NCBI RefSeq assembly: GCF_900099895.1
Contig: NZ_FNDY01000007.1
Location: 62,001 to 126,000, forward strand
Reading direction: 5' to 3'
Length of the DNA stretch: 64,000 bases
Source of the DNA: Paenibacillus naphthalenovorans
GTDB lineage: Bacteria > Bacillota > Bacilli > Paenibacillales > NBRC-103111
The stretch's first letter is position 1; each line of letters starts with the position of its first letter. The notes under the pieces are model-generated. The model did not search any database, was not told the origin of the DNA, and saw only the letters and a program-made list of their open reading frames with translations. Made by a program: the position numbers and the translations under genes. Of the stretch, positions 52,863 to 62,530 are shown piece by piece.

Positions 52863-54407
52863 TTATTTGGCTTGAGCCAAATCCTGTATTCCCGTGTTCG
52901 CTTTGACTAATATCTCGTCATACTTCACATCATCCTGCTTCGAGGACAGGAAGGTTCCGAGGAAAGCCCCCAGGAAGCCGAGCGGAATGGAAATGATCCC
53001 CGGGTTCGTAAGGGAGATGAGCGGGGTACCGACGAAGATCGCTTTCCCTGCTACCGGATCCCAAACGTTAGGACTGACCGCTACAAGAATGAGCGCGCTG
53101 AGAACGCCGACAATCATACCTGTAATTGCTCCTGCCGTATTAAACCTTTTCCAGAATACGGTGAACAAAAGAACAGGCAGGTTCGCGCTGGCGGCTACGG
53201 CAAAAGCCAGGGCTACAAGAAACGCAACATTCAGCTTCTGCGCAAACAGAGCAAGGATGATCGAGATGATCGCTACACCGACGGAAGCCAGTTTCGCCGC
53301 TTTAATCTGCTCTTTTTCATGAGCCTTCCCTCGCCGAATAATATGGGTATAGAAATCGTGGGCGAAGGCGGAAGCGGCGGAAAGCACAAGACCCGCAACA
53401 ACAGCCAGAATGGTGGCAAAGGCTACAGCCGATACAAAGGCGAACAGGAATTCTCCGCCAAGGACTCTGGCAAGGAGAGGCGCAGCCATATTGCCAGCGG
53501 CGTTAGCGCTTACAATGGCATCATGGCCTACGAATGCCGCTGCACCGAAGCCGAGGAACACCGTCATGACGTAGAACAAGCCGATGATCCAAGTGGCTAC
53601 AACGACCGATTTACGTGCCGTGGGGGCGTCTTTTACCGTGAAGAATCGGATCAGAATGTGCGGTAATCCGGCTGTGCCAAGAACAAGAGCAAGGTTAAGG
53701 GAAATCGTATCGAGTCCGTTCGAAAATTTGTTGCCAGGATTCAAGAACGCTTCCTTCAGCGGAGTTACAGACCGCATCTGCTCAAACATATGCCCGACGC
53801 TGAAATCGAATTTGGCAAAAACAATGAGCGAAATAATAAACGTACCGGCGATCAGCAGCACACATTTAATAATTTGCACCCAACTTGTCGCCGTCATGCC
53901 GCCGAAAACAACATACACTGTCATGAGAACGCCGACGATGAGCACGGAGGTCGTGTAATCAAGACTTGGGATAAGAAGGGCAATGAGTCCCCCGGCGCCA
54001 ACCAGTTGGGCGATCATGTAGAAGATCGAAATCACGATCGAATTGATTGCCGCCACGCCGCGAATCTTCTTATGATCAAAACGGGCGGCGATCATATCCG
54101 CCATAGTATATTTGCCTAAATTTCGAAGCGGTTCCGCTACGAGATACAATACGACAAGATAGGCGACAAGGAACCCGATGCTGTAGAAAAATCCGTCAAA
54201 GCCGAACAATGCGACCATTCCTGCGATACCCAAAAACGATGCCGCCGACATATAGTCGCCCGCAATGGCCAGCCCGTTCTGCCAACCGGTCAATCCTCCG
54301 CCGGCGGTATAAAATTCGCTGGTCGTTTTTGTTTTTTTGGAAGCGTAATAGGTAATGACAAGGGTACCGAGCACGATCACAAGAAAAAGAAGGAAGGCCG
54401 TATTCAT
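52863..54407 (-). CDS. Sodium:solute symporter, ActP-like (acetate/pyruvate type)
   Basis: 514 residues with 13 predicted helices of the SSS family. FYTAGGGLTGWQNGLAIAGD and YMSAASFLGIAGMVALFGFD are the first conserved blocks. The gene follows a DUF485 gene by three bases, the usual actP arrangement. In E. coli this pair imports acetate and glycolate; related pairs carry pyruvate. The LytSR genes lie upstream on the same strand, and a cre site is in the promoter region, so carbon-regulated carboxylate uptake is likely. Confidence 0.9.
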   Translation of the reverse strand: MNTAFLLFLVIVLGTLVITYYASKKTKTTSEFYTAGGGLTGWQNGLAIAGDYMSAASFLGIAGMVALFGFDGFFYSIGFLVAYLVVLYLVAEPLRNLGKYTMADMIAARFDHKKIRGVAAINSIVISIFYMIAQLVGAGGLIALLIPSLDYTTSVLIVGVLMTVYVVFGGMTATSWVQIIKCVLLIAGTFIISLIVFAKFDFSVGHMFEQMRSVTPLKEAFLNPGNKFSNGLDTISLNLALVLGTAGLPHILIRFFTVKDAPTARKSVVVATWIIGLFYVMTVFLGFGAAAFVGHDAIVSANAAGNMAAPLLARVLGGEFLFAFVSAVAFATILAVVAGLVLSAASAFAHDFYTHIIRRGKAHEKEQIKAAKLASVGVAIISIILALFAQKLNVAFLVALAFAVAASANLPVLLFTVFWKRFNTAGAITGMIVGVLSALILVAVSPNVWDPVAGKAIFVGTPLISLTNPGIISIPLGFLGAFLGTFLSSKQDDVKYDEILVKANTGIQDLAQAK

Positions 54408-54410
54408 GGA

Positions 54411-54734
54411 TTATCCCGCCTTTCTTTGTTCAGCATGCATTTGATCTTTGATTTCTTCGCAAATCGCGTCGAATGTTACGGATTTCTTGGAATACAGGGA
54501 ACACAGAACCCATGTCATAATAAATTGAGCGAAAGCAAAGACCCACGCCCAAGTAATCGAGCCGACGGCAGGTGTATTCAACACATTGGAGAAAGCAGTA
54601 AGAAACGGAAGGGTAAAATAAAATGCACAAAAGAAGAGCGTCATCGGAATAATAAATCGTTTTTTCTTATCCATCAGCTTGCGGAAAAGCTCAGAATGGG
54701 CAATATCGCTGTAAGTCAACTGGTTCTTTTTCAT
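54411..54734 (-). CDS. DUF485 small membrane protein (YjcH-like)
   Basis: 107 residues with two membrane helices (FFCAFYFTLPFLTAF; ITWAWVFAFAQFIMTWVLCS). It is the standard small partner encoded before ActP-type symporters. ATG 54734 follows GGAGGG; the frame is open up to 54773 without support. First gene of the symporter operon. Confidence 0.9.
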   Translation of the reverse strand: MKKNQLTYSDIAHSELFRKLMDKKKRFIIPMTLFFCAFYFTLPFLTAFSNVLNTPAVGSITWAWVFAFAQFIMTWVLCSLYSKKSVTFDAICEEIKDQMHAEQRKAG

Positions 54735-54791
54735 ACGCGAATCCCTCCATAATATGGGCTTCACCTGATGCATACAGGCACAGCCGGCAAA

Positions 54792-54805
54792 TGTAAGCGC
54801 TTTTA
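54792..54805 (-). promoter_or_regulatory. Catabolite-responsive element (cre) before the symporter operon
   Basis: TGTAAGCGCTTTTA matches the cre consensus TGWAANCGNTNWCA at 13 of 14 positions. It lies just downstream of a minus-strand TATAAT (54821-54816), where CcpA would block transcription. Direct evidence is the sequence; repression is inference. Confidence 0.65.
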
Positions 54806-54880
54806 TAATTATTATAGCGTCTCTTTTTTAATGCAGTTCGGTTTCGGTATGAAACGTCGAAATTCGTTCCTTAATTGCAG

Positions 54881-54903
54881 AAAAACAGTCCTCAACGGAC
54901 TGT
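54881..54903 (-). terminator. Terminator of lytSR
   Basis: ACAGTCC-GTTGA-GGACTGT on the minus strand followed by TTTTTC, 16 bases after the lytR stop. It separates lytSR from the symporter operon. Confidence 0.8.
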
Positions 54904-54918
54904 TCATTAGGATGATGC

Positions 54919-55683
54919 TTATTGCCCCTGCAAAAGCCGAATCAAATCTTTTGCCGCAATCCGGGAAACCGGCAGCTTCGTCCGTTTGGCATCCTTGAGA
55001 ATGGCATTGTACGCACCGTTAAACCAAGGCTCGATCTCTTGAATATAATCCAGATTCACCAGATAGCTCCGGTGAGGCCGGAAGAACGTGGCGCCAAGCC
55101 TTTCCTCAAGCTCCTGCAGCGTCTGCTTCGTTGCATAGGAACGACCGTCGGCCATATGGATATGAGTTACCTTCTCCTCCTTGACCGCGTAGAGAAAAAG
55201 CTCCGCCTCGAGCACAACCATCCGGTCACCGTCATCGATCAAAAGCTTGTTTCTTTTGAAAGCGGGGGCTGTCGGCGCTTCCGTCTGCTTATGGGCTTCC
55301 GAACCGCCTCCGGCTTCCGTCTTTCTCGCGCGGATGCGATCCAACGTCCGCCTAAACCGCTCTTCATCATAGGGCTTGAGCAGATAATCCACCGCCTCGA
55401 GTTGAAACGCTTCCAACGCATACTGATCATAAGCCGTCGTGAAGACAATAAACGGCCGGGGATCCAGCTCATGCAGACGATAAGCCGCCTGAATGCCATT
55501 CATCTCAGGCATCTCGATGTCCAGAAAAACGGCGTCCGGTTTATGCTTTTGCGCAATCTCCAGGGCCTCAGCACCGCTTGCGGCCGATGGGAGCACTACG
55601 ATGTCCGGCTCCTTCGACAGCAAATAGACGAGCTCTTCTCTTGCCAGCCGTTCATCTTCGGCGACCATGACACGAAGTTTCAT
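54919..55683 (-). CDS. lytR: LytR/AlgR-family response regulator
   Basis: 254 residues: receiver domain with phospho-Asp in VFLDIEMPEMNG and a C-terminal LytTR DNA-binding domain (VTHIHMADGRSYATKQTL, PHRSYLVNLDYI). It is the partner of the sensor upstream. ATG 55683 follows GGGGGA; the earlier ATG overlaps the sensor stop. LytTR regulators bind direct repeats near target promoters; the adjacent symporter operon is the best candidate target. Confidence 0.92.
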   Translation of the reverse strand: MKLRVMVAEDERLAREELVYLLSKEPDIVVLPSAASGAEALEIAQKHKPDAVFLDIEMPEMNGIQAAYRLHELDPRPFIVFTTAYDQYALEAFQLEAVDYLLKPYDEERFRRTLDRIRARKTEAGGGSEAHKQTEAPTAPAFKRNKLLIDDGDRMVVLEAELFLYAVKEEKVTHIHMADGRSYATKQTLQELEERLGATFFRPHRSYLVNLDYIQEIEPWFNGAYNAILKDAKRTKLPVSRIAAKDLIRLLQGQ

Positions 55684-55697
55684 TTGGGTGTCCCCCT

Positions 55698-57443
55698 TCA
55701 TTCCCCATTCGTATAAGGTATGGCTAACGTTACTCGCGCCCCGCCCTCCGCCCGGTTCTCGAACGAAAGCGCAGAGTCGGGACCGAGCAAGCTGATTAAA
55801 CGCTGATTTACATTGTGCACGCCAAGACCGGTGCTCCCGCTCCCGCTCATCGGAGTCGTGCCCAGCTTATCCAGAAAATCCTCCCGAATCCCCGATCCGT
55901 TGTCCTCGACAACAATCCGTACGATCTTGTCTTTGCGTTCCATGGCGATTCGCACCCAGCCGCCGTTCGTTCTCTTCTTCAGCCCGTGCTGGATGCTGTT
56001 TTCCACGAGCGGCTGCAGCGTCGACGGCGGAATCGGCACCATTTCCAGCCCCCGTTCCACTTTCCACTCCACTTTGAGCTGATCGGCGAACCGAACCCGA
56101 ATGATCTCCAAATAAGCATTCACATGCTCCACTTCCTGATAAAGGGGAATGAGCAGCGATTGGGTGATCTTCAGGCTCATGCGCATGAATTGGCCCAACT
56201 GCACCGTCACATGGCGCGCCTGATCCGGATCGATCCGGATCAACGTCACGATGGAATTCAACGTGTTGAACAGAAAATGCGGATTGATCTGCGCCTGCAA
56301 AGCTTTGAGCTCGGCATCCTTCATCAGCGCTTCCAGCTTCTCCGCCAACGCGATCGTCAGTTGACTGGAGATCAGCTTGCTGAAGCCGTACGCAAACTCC
56401 ACCTCCACTTTCCGAATCTGTTTCGGGCTGCGGAAATAAATCTTGGTCAATCCCGCCGTCCGGCCCGATTGGTTGAACGGTACGATCAGAGCCGCGCCCA
56501 AAGCTTCATGATGAGGCTGAATTTGATCGCGGTGCATGGCGATTTGAATTTTGCCGGTTCGGATCGCCTGTTTGGACAATTCCGTTAACAAGGGTTCCCC
56601 GGGAACGTGCCGGGAGGTGCCGACACCCACATGAGCAAGGATCCGCTGCGTATCCGTCACGGCAACCGCATCGGCTTGCAATTCACGCATCAGTATAGAT
56701 GCGGTAGCCTCTGCTGTCGTGTAGGTCAATCCTTCCTTCAGATGGGGAAGCACCATTTCCGCAATCGTTAATGCCCGCTGCGTCTCATGCGCGGCCGCAC
56801 GTTCTTCCTCTTTGAACGCAACCTGAATCATCGCGACGAAAATGGCGATCCCGATACTATTGGCGATCACCATCGGAACGCCGACACGATTGACCAGCTC
56901 AATGGCCGTTTCCGAGGAGGTCGTATACACCAACAGAATGCCCATTTGCAAAATAGGGGCGAATACTCCGATAAACATGGCCTTGATGGGAGCGATGATC
57001 CTCTCTTCATAAAAAAAACGGGCAATAAGCCCCGCCAGAAGCCCGATCAAAGGAGTGGAAACCGCATGCGAAGGACCTGCAAGACCCCCGAGCAGCAAGG
57101 AGTGCAGACCGGTCAAAAATCCCGCTCCCGCGCCCACGTAAGCGCCGCCAAGCAAACCTGCCAGCACTACCCCGATGAGCGCGGAATGGGCCATGATCTC
57201 ATCCGGGCCGAGAGCGGACACCCAGAACGTCGAATCGATTCCCTCCGGGCTCACTATGGCACCCGAATACGTCCCTGCAATCCCGATCAAACCAAACAGC
57301 AGGGCAAATACCGTTCCCGTCCGGGCATCAACCTCCCGATCCAATATATTTCGAAACAGGGGGATACGTGTCAATGTAAACATCAGGATCAGAAGCATTC
57401 CCATTCGTTCGAACAATACCAGTAAGAGCTCTTTCAAAAGCAT
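55698..57443 (-). CDS. lytS: LytS-type sensor histidine kinase (5TM-5TMR_LYT)
   Basis: 581 residues. Five or six N-terminal helices form the LYT-5TMR domain (VFALLFGLIGIAGTYSGAIV; GGAYVGAGAGFLTGLHSLLL). A GAF-like domain follows at about residues 230-360, then a HisKA_7TM-type kinase with AQINPHFLFNTLNSIVTLIR (phosphorylated His) and an ATPase domain (VEDNGSGIREDF). LytS-type sensors respond to membrane potential in Staphylococcus, but related ones sense pyruvate. GAAGG precedes its start. Confidence 0.93.
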   Translation of the reverse strand: MLLKELLLVLFERMGMLLILMFTLTRIPLFRNILDREVDARTGTVFALLFGLIGIAGTYSGAIVSPEGIDSTFWVSALGPDEIMAHSALIGVVLAGLLGGAYVGAGAGFLTGLHSLLLGGLAGPSHAVSTPLIGLLAGLIARFFYEERIIAPIKAMFIGVFAPILQMGILLVYTTSSETAIELVNRVGVPMVIANSIGIAIFVAMIQVAFKEEERAAAHETQRALTIAEMVLPHLKEGLTYTTAEATASILMRELQADAVAVTDTQRILAHVGVGTSRHVPGEPLLTELSKQAIRTGKIQIAMHRDQIQPHHEALGAALIVPFNQSGRTAGLTKIYFRSPKQIRKVEVEFAYGFSKLISSQLTIALAEKLEALMKDAELKALQAQINPHFLFNTLNSIVTLIRIDPDQARHVTVQLGQFMRMSLKITQSLLIPLYQEVEHVNAYLEIIRVRFADQLKVEWKVERGLEMVPIPPSTLQPLVENSIQHGLKKRTNGGWVRIAMERKDKIVRIVVEDNGSGIREDFLDKLGTTPMSGSGSTGLGVHNVNQRLISLLGPDSALSFENRAEGGARVTLAIPYTNGE

Positions 57444-57596
57444 TCCTCCCGCCGTTCAGGCAGAAAGCCCCATAATTATAAATTGTTAACTATCGGTCTC
57501 TCACCTATTCAGAATAATCAATTGTTTTCATTCACGCAATCGGTTTTCCAATTTCAAGACATGCAGAACGGCCCGCAGAATATATCGGCTAAGCGT

Positions 57597-57630
57597 GAAA
57601 TATGCCCTCTCATGGTCTTGAGCATATTTC
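57597..57630. repeat. Inverted repeat between lytS and the LOG-family gene
   Basis: GAAATATGC (57597-57605) and GCATATTTC (57622-57630) are perfect 9-bp arms. They lie in the divergent region and could be an operator for either gene. No known consensus matches. Confidence 0.4.
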
Positions 57631-57694
57631 CTATTCTCCAAATATAGTATATTATACAATGAATATCATCTACATATAGTGTGGGGTGGACCAT

Positions 57695-58273
57695 ATGAAA
57701 TCAATCTGTGTTTTTGCCGGATCCAATGCGGGAGAGCATCGCGACTATCCAATGAAAGCGGCCGAGCTTGGACAGGTTATGGCTCAAAAAAAGATTCGAT
57801 TAATTTACGGCGGATCCAGGATCGGCTTAATGGGTGAAATCGCCAACGCCGTTCTGAAGGGCGGAGGCGAAGTGATCGGGATCATGCCCAGAGGATTGTT
57901 TAACGGGGAAATGGTACACCGGGAGCTTACCCGGTTCATAGAAGTTGAAAATATGCATGAGCGCAAAGCTCAAATGGCGGAGCTTGCGGATGGATTTATT
58001 GCTCTGCCCGGCGGGTTCGGAACATATGAAGAGCTTTTCGAGGCCTTGTGCTGGTCACAAATCGGCATTCATCGAAAACCCGTCGGCATTCTCAATATCA
58101 GAAACTATTTTGATCCCTTCATGAATCTGATTCATCACAGCATCAGCGAAGGTTTCTCCAATACATCGCATCTCCGGCTGATTCTGAACTCCAGTGAACC
58201 TGCGGAGCTGATCCATCTCATGGAAAGCTATGTTCCTCCTATGCTTGAGCGAAAGTGGAAGCAGTTGGATTAG
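57695..58273 (+). CDS. LOG-family (TIGR00730) Rossmann protein
   Basis: 192 residues with the signatures [32 protein letters not shown] and the LOG motif [16 protein letters not shown]. Such proteins cleave nucleoside 5'-monophosphates (in plants and some microbes making cytokinin); the bacterial role is often unknown. ATG 57695 follows GGGGTGG. It has a terminator shared with the hydrolase gene. Confidence 0.88.
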   Translation: MKSICVFAGSNAGEHRDYPMKAAELGQVMAQKKIRLIYGGSRIGLMGEIANAVLKGGGEVIGIMPRGLFNGEMVHRELTRFIEVENMHERKAQMAELADGFIALPGGFGTYEELFEALCWSQIGIHRKPVGILNIRNYFDPFMNLIHHSISEGFSNTSHLRLILNSSEPAELIHLMESYVPPMLERKWKQLD

Positions 58274-58298
58274 TTCCGAAAGGCTCTTTGATATAAAT

Positions 58299-58345
58299 AA
58301 AAAGCATACGGCTGATCCCGGTTTCAGACCGGCCGCATGCTTTTT
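58299..58345. terminator. Bidirectional terminator
   Basis: AAAAAGCAT/ATGCTTTTT with inner CGGC/GCCG pair between convergent genes. Confidence 0.8.
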
Positions 58346-58357
58346 CCCAAACCCAAT

Positions 58358-60733
58358 CTATTTCGTCAAACGCTTGATTTCCTGATGGTAACGCACGAAT
58401 CCCCAAACATACATTCCTATAGACCAAGCCTGCAGGAAGCAGCCGTTGAGAGGCTCCGGCTTATTGGCGCGGTACAGCTCCGCCGCCATTCCCATCTCAT
58501 CCAAAATCCGGGAAGCGATCATGCGCAAGAAGGCGACGCCTTGTTCCGCACGCCCGGCTTTGAATTCGGCCATGGCTGTCCAGCCCGTGGTCAAATTCCA
58601 GACCGCCCCTTCCTGATAGCTGGACGGATCGTACCCCTTCCCTTCATCCTTGCTGCTGCGGGTGCGAAGGCCAAAAGGCGTGGTCATCTCCTCGGATTCC
58701 AATCGTTCCAGGGAAGACTTCACCCTCTCAGCATCGGCCAGCGTAGAGAACATGAGATTGACGGCATAATTGGGACGCAGCGTCGGGTCCGGCGTTCCGT
58801 CTTCCAGCAGCCGGTCGTAATAATAACCACCGTCCTCAAACCAAAACTCCTCCTCATATTTACGCTCTACGATGTCCGCCTTCCTGCTCCATTCGCGGGC
58901 AAACTCCGGCTCCCCGACCAGCCCGGCTACATCGGCCGCCGCACGCAGCGCGTGCCAATACAATCCCTGCACATCGTTGCTGCTCTTTCTGCGGTCGATA
59001 TGATCCATCCACTGCGTATCCGGAATGGTGAAGGCCTGCGACGTGGAGACATCACCGACAATACCGTGCTCCAGGAAGCCGTCTCCGTCACGGTCACACC
59101 GCTGCGCCCAAGCCATCGATTTTTGAATACTGGAAAAATGGGCTTTGGCGAATTCCGTATCCTGAGCGGCATAAACATACTCGCGGAATAATATCGTCTG
59201 GAGCAGCACCCCTTCTGCGGACCCTCCCCAGGAAGTCTGATGCATAAAGCCCGGTCCGCTGATGACCGTCGGCATATCCCCGGCGAATGCTCCCGGACGA
59301 TCCTCTTCCAACTGTAGAGAAATGAAGTTCAGAAGCACTTCCTTGACGAATTCCATATCCCCGATCGCAAGATAGGCGAATGCCGTCCAAGCCGAATCCC
59401 TGCTCCAATAATTGGGAAACCGGGGGAAGCCGGCGCAAATGCCTGCACCGATCTCGGGGTGATTGAATTTAAGATTTTTCAGCGCCAGCTTGGCAAAGTC
59501 AAACGCCTGGTCCAGCTCCGCATCCCCTGTTCTAACGGCGATAGTGTTCTCCAGGTATTCACGATGAGAGGAAACCGCTTGAGCGAATTGTTCTTCGGCG
59601 TTTTGCAGCGACCGGGAAGCGATATGCACAGCCCGTTCTTTGCTTTCCGGATCCCCGGACAGCACAACCGTAACGGTCACGGAAGCATGAGGCTCGACTT
59701 TTACCGGAATCCGGAAATGAAAGCCGGGATCCGCACCTTCATAGGAGGTGCCGAAAGAAGCTGTCATATCCGCGTCACAGGCGATGACACCGACATAAGG
59801 CAGCTGCGGGTTCTCCATCACAATGCTTCTTGGCGTTGCCCTGAACTTGAATTGCTTAGCTTTCACTCCAAGCAGGCCATACGGTACCAGCATCGCTTCC
59901 GTATTTCCGATCAGTTCAACCTCTCCCGCTTCGTCCCCGTCGTTAGATAAGATAAACCGGGTGAACACCGCAGCGTCATCCACCGACATAAATACTTTCC
60001 GCTGAACCGTCAATGAGCCGAAACGGCTGTATGCTTCCAGCCTTCCCGGCAGATGGTCCGCTCTATCCGTATAACGGACGAGAGGATACGACCCGGCTGC
60101 TCCCCTCTCCGCAAGTTCCCATTTCAGATGCCGGATGTATCTTGCCGGCGGACTGTACAAGCCTCCGTTATCGGTGACCAGGCCCCACCAGTTCCAATCG
60201 GCGGACAAATCTCCGGCCCAGTTGATCACAGCGAACGATGCATCATTGGATAAGGCGAGCGGACGATGGAAAGGGCCGGTCGACATCAAGCACGGCTCCT
60301 GGATATCCGATACCTCGTCTTGAATCGTGAATCGGGAATAAATTTTGCCGAAGGCATACTGCTCCGTCACAATGACGATCGAATGCTCGCCCGAGGCCAA
60401 GCCTCCCGGCAGCAGAACGGTCCACTCCGTCGGAGCGCCGACTTCAAACGTATACGGTCTTGTCTCGGAGATGGTTCCCGCGTTCCGTCCCTGATATCCC
60501 TGCCGGATCCAAACCAGAGAAGGATCGACCTCGCTGCCGTCCAGCAGCAGTTTGAAGTCGATCGCCACACCGCCGAGCGCCAACGGCGGGTTGTCCAGAT
60601 TAAAGCGGAAGCCGATCCGCTCGCCGCCTGAATAGGCATTGCGCAGGCTGCCCTTCACATAAGTCATTAAGTAGAAAATATCGCCCAATTGTTTGGCTTG
60701 AATTGTATTCAATGGTTTCTCCCCGCTTTTCAT
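58358..60733 (-). CDS. Intracellular glycoside hydrolase, (alpha/alpha)6-barrel debranching-type
   Basis: 791 residues, no signal peptide. The N-terminal half is beta-rich. The C-terminal half, from about residue 380, is a six-hairpin barrel resembling the amylo-alpha-1,6-glucosidase family: PNYWSRDSAWTAFAYLAIGD, MDHIDRRKSSNDVQGLYWHA, and GKGYDPSSYQEGAVWNLTTG. The last gene of the sugar uptake operon, it presumably acts on the imported oligosaccharide. The bond cleaved is not deducible. ATG 60733 follows AAGGGG; the frame's upstream part overlaps the permease gene. Confidence 0.8.
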   Translation of the reverse strand: MKSGEKPLNTIQAKQLGDIFYLMTYVKGSLRNAYSGGERIGFRFNLDNPPLALGGVAIDFKLLLDGSEVDPSLVWIRQGYQGRNAGTISETRPYTFEVGAPTEWTVLLPGGLASGEHSIVIVTEQYAFGKIYSRFTIQDEVSDIQEPCLMSTGPFHRPLALSNDASFAVINWAGDLSADWNWWGLVTDNGGLYSPPARYIRHLKWELAERGAAGSYPLVRYTDRADHLPGRLEAYSRFGSLTVQRKVFMSVDDAAVFTRFILSNDGDEAGEVELIGNTEAMLVPYGLLGVKAKQFKFRATPRSIVMENPQLPYVGVIACDADMTASFGTSYEGADPGFHFRIPVKVEPHASVTVTVVLSGDPESKERAVHIASRSLQNAEEQFAQAVSSHREYLENTIAVRTGDAELDQAFDFAKLALKNLKFNHPEIGAGICAGFPRFPNYWSRDSAWTAFAYLAIGDMEFVKEVLLNFISLQLEEDRPGAFAGDMPTVISGPGFMHQTSWGGSAEGVLLQTILFREYVYAAQDTEFAKAHFSSIQKSMAWAQRCDRDGDGFLEHGIVGDVSTSQAFTIPDTQWMDHIDRRKSSNDVQGLYWHALRAAADVAGLVGEPEFAREWSRKADIVERKYEEEFWFEDGGYYYDRLLEDGTPDPTLRPNYAVNLMFSTLADAERVKSSLERLESEEMTTPFGLRTRSSKDEGKGYDPSSYQEGAVWNLTTGWTAMAEFKAGRAEQGVAFLRMIASRILDEMGMAAELYRANKPEPLNGCFLQAWSIGMYVWGFVRYHQEIKRLTK

Positions 60734-60738
60734 TGAAC

Positions 60739-61554
60739 TTACCCCTTCACGGCCCCCGCCATAAGCCCTTTCACAAACTGCTTCTGCACGCTCAGGAACA
60801 AGATCAGCACCGGAATCAGCGAAAGCACATTCGCCGCCAGAATCCTTGACCACGGAATGGCGATATTCTCCTGAGCCAAGAGCGCGAGCCGGAGCGGAAT
60901 CGTGAACTTGTCTTCGCTTTGCAGCAGGACAAGCGGCATCGTAAAGGAATTCCAGTTATGCACAAACTCGATAATGGTTAACGTCGTGATCGCCGGTTTA
61001 ATGAGCGGAAGGACGATCTGGAAAAACAGGCGGAATTCCCCGCTGCCGTCGATCCTTGCCGCTTCGAGCATTTCCGTCGGAACATCGTCGATATACTGCT
61101 TGGTGAAGAAAATACCGAACACGGTGACCCCAAACGGCAGGATCAAGCTGGCCAGACTATCGTATAACCCTATTTTGGTGATGATAAAGTAAATCGGCAG
61201 CAGCAGCACGGTCGGCGGCACGGTCATCGTGGCGATCAGAAGAATAAACAGAGCGTTTTTGCCCATGAATTGCTTCTTGGAGAAGGCATAGCCCGCCATG
61301 CTGGAAAAAACCACTACCAAGGCGGTGCAGCTCACCGATACAATAATCGAATTTGTAAATGTAGTACTAAACTTTAGTGCTTCCCAAATTTTCGGGTAGT
61401 TGCTCCATTCCAGCGTATGCGGCCAAAAGGTTGGAGGAAACTGGGTGATTTCCAAATCGCTTTTCAAGCTGGAAGCAAAAAGCCAGTACAGCGGCAGGAA
61501 AAAGACCAAGCCTATGGCCCAAAGGATAATCGTTGGAATCCATTTTTTGTTCAT
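60739..61554 (-). CDS. Carbohydrate ABC transporter permease (MalG type)
   Basis: 271 residues, six membrane helices, with the inner-loop EAA motif as EAARIDGSGEFRLFFQIVLP. It forms the membrane channel with the other permease. It lies 12 bp downstream of that gene. No ATPase gene is present, as usual when a shared MsmX/UgpC-type ATPase powers several importers. Confidence 0.92.
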   Translation of the reverse strand: MNKKWIPTIILWAIGLVFFLPLYWLFASSLKSDLEITQFPPTFWPHTLEWSNYPKIWEALKFSTTFTNSIIVSVSCTALVVVFSSMAGYAFSKKQFMGKNALFILLIATMTVPPTVLLLPIYFIITKIGLYDSLASLILPFGVTVFGIFFTKQYIDDVPTEMLEAARIDGSGEFRLFFQIVLPLIKPAITTLTIIEFVHNWNSFTMPLVLLQSEDKFTIPLRLALLAQENIAIPWSRILAANVLSLIPVLILFLSVQKQFVKGLMAGAVKG

Positions 61555-61566
61555 CGTTTCCTCCCC

Positions 61567-62472
61567 CTATCCTAACCGTTTATCCACTAGTTTTTTCTGA
61601 ATGATGGTAATAATGACGACTAAGAAGAATAAAATGTACGACATCGCAGCCGATGTTCCGATACGGTAATATTTGAACGCCTCATTAAAGATAAGGAACG
61701 GTACCGTCGTAGTGGAATCGGCAGGACCTCCGCCGGTCATAATATAAATTTCCTGGAATACGTTCAATGAATCAATGAGCAAGAGTATAAATACGACAAG
61801 CGAAATCCGGCCGAGCAGCGGCCATGTGATCAGCCTCAGCTTCTGAAAGGGAGTAACCCCATCCACATCGGCGGCTTCATACAAATCCTTGGGAATGTTC
61901 TGCAAACCCGCAAGATAAATGAGCATGAAATAGCCGACTTTCTTCCAAACAGTCATGATGGCAATGACCGGCATGGCCCACACGGAGCTCGCAAGCCAGT
62001 TGGGACCGGTAACACCAAACAAATTCAGGAGCGCATTGATCAAACCGCGATCGCCGTTGAACAAAAACATAAAGATCAAGCTTGCGCTTACAACGGATAA
62101 AATATAAGGAACAAAAAAGATCGTACGAACCAGGTTCACCCCTTTAAGCTTTTGATTCAGCAGAAGCGCAAGGCCTGCGGAAGCAAACATCGTAATGGGG
62201 ATGAAAATGACGCCGAAATAAATCGTATTGAAGATGGCTTTCAGAAATAGTTCGTTTTGCAGCACTCTGGCGTATTGCTCCAGTCCGACGAATGCGCCCG
62301 GGATTTCGAATAAACCCGAATTTCTTAGCGCTATGGGCTTGATATCCTTAAAGCTGGCGACAAACGACCAGACGACCGGATAAACCAAGAAAAGTCCGAG
62401 TATGATGACCGAGGGCAAAATGAACACATAGCTGGTCCAATCACCGATCACGCTGCGGATTTTTTTCTTCAT
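61567..62472 (-). CDS. Carbohydrate ABC transporter permease (MalF type)
   Basis: 301 residues with six or seven helices and the EAA loop (YEAADVDGVTPFQKLRLITW). It pairs with the MalG-type protein. A hairpin separates it from the binding-protein gene upstream, which may lower permease expression relative to the binding protein. Confidence 0.92.
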   Translation of the reverse strand: MKKKIRSVIGDWTSYVFILPSVIILGLFLVYPVVWSFVASFKDIKPIALRNSGLFEIPGAFVGLEQYARVLQNELFLKAIFNTIYFGVIFIPITMFASAGLALLLNQKLKGVNLVRTIFFVPYILSVVSASLIFMFLFNGDRGLINALLNLFGVTGPNWLASSVWAMPVIAIMTVWKKVGYFMLIYLAGLQNIPKDLYEAADVDGVTPFQKLRLITWPLLGRISLVVFILLLIDSLNVFQEIYIMTGGGPADSTTTVPFLIFNEAFKYYRIGTSAAMSYILFFLVVIITIIQKKLVDKRLG

Positions 62473-62491
62473 AATTTGCCTCCCAACAAGC

Positions 62492-62514
62492 AGAGCACCT
62501 GGGTTAGGTGCTCT
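62492..62514 (-). repeat. Intercistronic hairpin after the binding-protein gene
   Basis: AGAGCACCT-AACCC-AGGTGCTCT, a perfect 9-bp stem on the minus strand, with no T-run on that side (six T lie on the plus side). Such stems between binding-protein and permease genes often protect the 5' mRNA and give more binding protein. Confidence 0.6.
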
Positions 62515-62530
62515 GTTTTTTACCCGGATA

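Noticed and set aside
58337-59191. Plus-strand frame of 284 codons opposite the hydrolase
   Set aside because: Antisense to a glycoside hydrolase with clear motifs, and overlaps the shared terminator.
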